Of a stretch of 42,681 nt of DNA, positions 40,209-42,681 are shown piece after piece (position 1 is the first letter of the stretch; each line of letters begins with the position of its first letter). The position numbers and the translations under genes are program-made. This stretch comes from CAZDML01 sp964506645. GTDB lineage: Bacteria > Elusimicrobiota > Elusimicrobia > 2-01-FULL-59-12. The stretch covers positions 1 through 42,681 of the forward strand of contig CAZDML010000005.1 in NCBI GenBank assembly GCA_964506645.1. Reading direction: 5' to 3'. The notes beneath the pieces are model-generated. The model saw only the letters and a list, made by a program, of their open reading frames with translations, was not told where the DNA came from and made no database searches.

Positions 40209-41198
40209 ATGGATCAAAGTATTCGTGAAATTCATGAAAAGGTCAAAGGCGCCAGCGTCTTTGTTCAGGCACTCAAGCAAGAAATTGGCAAAGTCATTGT
40301 GGGCCAGGACTATCTGGTGGAACGACTCCTGGTCGGACTGCTCGCGGATGGACATGTTCTCCTGGAAGGGGTTCCAGGACTGGCCAAAACGCTGGCGGTG
40401 AAAACACTTGCGAAAACAATCGAAACCCATTTTCAGCGCATTCAGTTTACCCCCGACCTCCTCCCGGCCGATCTGTTGGGAACCCTGGTTTACAACCCCA
40501 AGGACGGTCAATTCTCAGTAAAAAAAGGTCCCATTTTTACAAATCTCCTGTTGGCCGATGAAATCAATCGCGCCCCTTCCAAAGTACAAAGCGCGCTTCT
40601 GGAAGCAATGCAGGAACATCAAGTCACTCTGGGGGAACAAACCTACAAGCTGCCGGAGCCTTTTTTAGTGCTGGCCACACAAAATCCCATCGAACAAGAA
40701 GGAACCTATCCCCTGCCGGAAGCGCAGGTGGACCGCTTTATGCTCAAGCTGAAAATTTCCTATCCCACGCGCGACGAGGAACGCCTCATTCTCGACCGCA
40801 TGACAACGGGGCAATCTCTGGATGTAAAACCGGTGATTCATCCGAAGGAAATTCTGGAGGCCCGCCGCATCGTTCAGGAAATTTATGTAGATGAAAAAGT
40901 TAAAAATTATATTCTCGACCTCGTCTTCGCCACGCGGTCTCCGGAAAAGTTTAAGTTGGAAGCGCTAAAAAACTTGATCGCCTACGGCGGGTCGCCGCGT
41001 GCGACCTTGAGCCTCACTCAGGCGGCCAAAGCCTATGCGTTCCTGCAGGGCCGTGGGTATGTGACGCCGGAAGACGTGAAAAGTATGGGGGCCGACGTTC
41101 TTCGACACCGGATTCTCCTGACTTACGAAGCCGAAGCGGAAAATACCACGACGGACGACATTGTCCAGAAACTCTTCATGGCGGTCGAAGTCCCCTAA
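40209..41198 (+). CDS. MoxR-family AAA+ ATPase
   Basis: A 329-residue ATPase. Walker A is GVPGLAKT (54-61), then the sensor-like LLPADLLG, Walker B LLADEINRAPSKVQSALLEAMQE, ATQNPIEQEGTYPLPEAQVDRF (sensor and Arg-finger region) and a C-terminal lid with GGSPRATLSL. MoxR ATPases act as chaperones for the maturation of metal- or von-Willebrand-domain proteins. The downstream DUF58 and BatD-like genes are the usual partners. AAGGAG is 7 bases before the ATG. The N-terminus has a ~25-residue helical extension before VGQDYL. Confidence 0.95.
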   Translation: MDQSIREIHEKVKGASVFVQALKQEIGKVIVGQDYLVERLLVGLLADGHVLLEGVPGLAKTLAVKTLAKTIETHFQRIQFTPDLLPADLLGTLVYNPKDGQFSVKKGPIFTNLLLADEINRAPSKVQSALLEAMQEHQVTLGEQTYKLPEPFLVLATQNPIEQEGTYPLPEAQVDRFMLKLKISYPTRDEERLILDRMTTGQSLDVKPVIHPKEILEARRIVQEIYVDEKVKNYILDLVFATRSPEKFKLEALKNLIAYGGSPRATLSLTQAAKAYAFLQGRGYVTPEDVKSMGADVLRHRILLTYEAEAENTTTDDIVQKLFMAVEVP

Positions 41199-41274
41199 GA
41201 TGTGCTCCAGTGCGCCGGGGCTCCAGAAATAACAGGAGAACAGAGGCACGGGAACACAGGAACACTATTCTTCT

Positions 41275-42150
41275 ATGCTCACACGCGAACTCCTTCAGAA
41301 AGTCCGCCGGATTGAAATCAAGACACGCCGTCTCGTAAACGAAATCTTTTCCGGCCAGTACGGCAGCGTCTTCCGCGGTCTTGGGATGGAATTTGCCGAA
41401 GTGCGGGAGTATGTTCCGGGCGATGACGTACGTACGATTGACTGGAATGTCACCGCCCGCATGAACCATCCCTATATCAAGAAATTTGTCGCCGAACGTG
41501 AGATGACGGTCATGCTCATGGTCGACATGAGCGCTTCTCTCCGTTTTGGTACGGCTCTGCAGTGGAAATCGGAACTGGCAGCGGAAGTCGCGGCGGTTCT
41601 GGGATTTTCCGCCATCCGCAACAATGACAAAGTCGGCTTATGCCTTTTCACCGATCGCGTCGAGCATTACCTTCGTCCGCAAAAGGGGCGCATGCATACC
41701 CTGCGTCTGGTCCGGGACGTCCTCTCCTTTACACCGCGTCATACCACCACGAATCTCGATGAAGCGCTGGGCTACCTGAATCGTGTGCTGAAACGAAAAG
41801 CGGTCGTTTTTCTCCTGTCTGACTTTTATCAAGTGAATGAACGTTTGCTTGCGACCACCCACAAGCGCCATGATCTCGTCGCCCTGGAACTCATCGACCC
41901 GCGGGAAAAAACGCTGCCCGCCGGGGGTCTGGTCTCGCTCCTCGATACGGAAACCGGACGTGAACAGACGATCGACACCTCTGCGATTCTAACGCGCCAG
42001 CAGTATGGGCAAGAGACCACCGCGCGCCAGAGAACTCTGCAGTCCCTTTTTTCACGTCATGGCATTGATCATATTGAGCTGGGCACCGATCGTTCGTTTG
42101 TCCAGCCCCTGATGGCATTCTTCCAATCCCGTGTCAAACGAATCCGCTGA
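41275..42150 (+). CDS. DUF58-domain protein (vWA-like fold)
   Basis: A 291-residue protein. The DUF58 signature is VFRGLGMEFAEVREYVPGDDVRTIDWNVTAR, followed by a vWA-like domain with the MIDAS-type MVDMSASL and a later VVFLLSDF. There is no membrane helix. In characterised operons the MoxR ATPase and DUF58 protein precede BatA/BatD-type genes, forming an envelope stress or metal-dependent complex. The gene starts 76 bp after moxR and its 3' end overlaps the next gene by 20 bp. The gap upstream contains short purine-rich repeats of the ACAGGA/GGAACAC type. Confidence 0.93.
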   Translation: MLTRELLQKVRRIEIKTRRLVNEIFSGQYGSVFRGLGMEFAEVREYVPGDDVRTIDWNVTARMNHPYIKKFVAEREMTVMLMVDMSASLRFGTALQWKSELAAEVAAVLGFSAIRNNDKVGLCLFTDRVEHYLRPQKGRMHTLRLVRDVLSFTPRHTTTNLDEALGYLNRVLKRKAVVFLLSDFYQVNERLLATTHKRHDLVALELIDPREKTLPAGGLVSLLDTETGREQTIDTSAILTRQQYGQETTARQRTLQSLFSRHGIDHIELGTDRSFVQPLMAFFQSRVKRIR

Positions 42151-42681
42151 TCTTCCATCGGTCTCGGCCTCTCTTCAGCCGTCCACCGCGCGGCTCGGCG
42201 ATGTGCTGACACTTTCTATTGAGGTGAACCCTGGTACCGGCGGGCAGGTGGAACCGATCGCCTTCCCTAGCCCCGCGGGAAGTTTTGAAGTGTACGCCAG
42301 CACGCAGCCGGTTCCCGGCCGCTTCCAAGCCCAACTTCAAAATTTCACCACGGGTCCGCAGATCTTAAGTCCTCTGGATATTTTCTATCGGGATTCTTCG
42401 GGGAAGCGCCATACCCTGAAAACATCGTCACTCACCGTAACGATTGAAGAAGTGCCTGCAGGCCCCCAGGATAAGGGGGATATTCGCGGTATTAAAGGAG
42501 TCTTGGGACCTGTGGCCTGGTCCCCCTGGTGGTGGCTCGTTGTGATCGCTGTGGTATTGGGAGTGGCCTGGTGGTCCTGGCAGCGGCGCGAACGCCTCAA
42601 GCAAGGACCGCCGCCGCTACCTCCCGTGCCTCCCGATGAGCTGGCGCTTGAACGGCTCAGCGCGCTTCTGGCTGACGGAGG
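42131..42681 (+). CDS. BatD-like membrane protein, partial (3' end outside window)
   Basis: An open frame starting with GTG at 42131-42133, overlapping the DUF58 stop by 20 bp, is still open at the window end (183 codons). It has an N-terminal beta-rich domain (ARLGDVLTLSIEVNPG and onward), then DIRGIKGVLGP, a Trp-rich membrane helix (WSPWWWLVVIAVVLGVAWW) and a basic-proline cytoplasmic part that begins RRERLKQGPPPLPPVPP. This fits BatD/DUF4381-like proteins that follow MoxR-DUF58. The N-terminal domain is shorter than in classical BatD and there is no signal peptide. The start could be later; the first 20 codons lie within the DUF58 gene. Confidence 0.75.
   Translation, partial: MSNESADLPSVSASLQPSTARLGDVLTLSIEVNPGTGGQVEPIAFPSPAGSFEVYASTQPVPGRFQAQLQNFTTGPQILSPLDIFYRDSSGKRHTLKTSSLTVTIEEVPAGPQDKGDIRGIKGVLGPVAWSPWWWLVVIAVVLGVAWWSWQRRERLKQGPPPLPPVPPDELALERLSALLADG

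Noticed and set aside
41210..41265. Purine-rich short repeats (ACAGGA, GGAACAC) before the DUF58 gene
   Set aside because: Copies are short and imperfect; no hairpin or known element emerges.

Overview
The window looks like a draft, probably metagenome-derived, chromosome segment of an uncultivated diderm (Gram-negative) bacterium. By eye the G+C content is in the mid-50s. Heptose synthesis (HldD), outer-membrane barrels, lipoproteins and DegP/HtrA point to an LPS-type envelope, while a CdaA-type c-di-AMP synthase sits in the core operon. This mix, together with the TMTC-like and GH57-like envelope proteins, reminds me of Omnitrophota/Elusimicrobiota-type lineages. That is inference, not a demonstrated placement.

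Region 1 (1-357): the C-terminal end of a large serine recombinase runs into the 3' end of a tRNA-Gln(UUG) gene. This looks like the edge of an integrated element lying to the left of the window.

Region 2 (366-16784, all minus strand): a very compact housekeeping operon, transcribed from right to left. The order is ferredoxin-NADP reductase, tilS, ftsH, folP, cdaA, a 32-residue CdaR-like membrane peptide, glmM, pdxJ, glmS, acpS, nnrD, a two-helix membrane protein, thiL, tsaE, tsaB, rimI, a TPR/LolB-like protein and ispE. Nearly every junction is an ATGA or TAATG overlap or a gap of a few bases, so translation is probably coupled throughout. A 10-N gap in nnrD appears to be a scaffolding artefact. 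A palindromic repeat forms part of the TPR protein's signal peptide.

Region 3 (16914-24064): mostly stand-alone genes. They are a large zinc-ribbon/proline-rich/membrane protein with recurring FF-LK motifs, a Spy-like periplasmic protein, a DUF151 nuclease-like protein, a FIST sensor protein, a DUF309 protein, a DEAD-box helicase and a 57-residue DnaJ-type zinc-finger protein with its own promoter and operator-like palindrome.

Region 4 (24232-31888): hldD-hisB, then a divergent metal-related locus. On the minus strand are an outer-membrane barrel, a c-type cytochrome lipoprotein and YceI, possibly led by a 35-residue Cys/His micro-ORF. On the plus strand are a Cys/His periplasmic protein, a zinc-regulated-type porin and a complete ZnuA-ZnuC-ZnuB importer. 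The 334-bp region between the two arms carries a Fur/Zur-like dyad and a good minus-strand promoter.

Region 5 (31999-42681): an orphan sensor kinase, HtrA, a GH57-like lipoprotein that seems to have lost its catalytic motifs, a GT2 glycosyltransferase, a TMTC-like GT-C membrane protein, a UlaG-type metallo-beta-lactamase-fold hydrolase, and the start of a MoxR-DUF58-BatD-like operon cut off by the window edge.

The most unusual items are the 32-residue CdaR remnant between cdaA and glmM, the zinc-ribbon repeat protein, the two hidden Cys-rich micro-ORFs, the repeat-derived signal peptide and the pseudo-GH57 lipoprotein.
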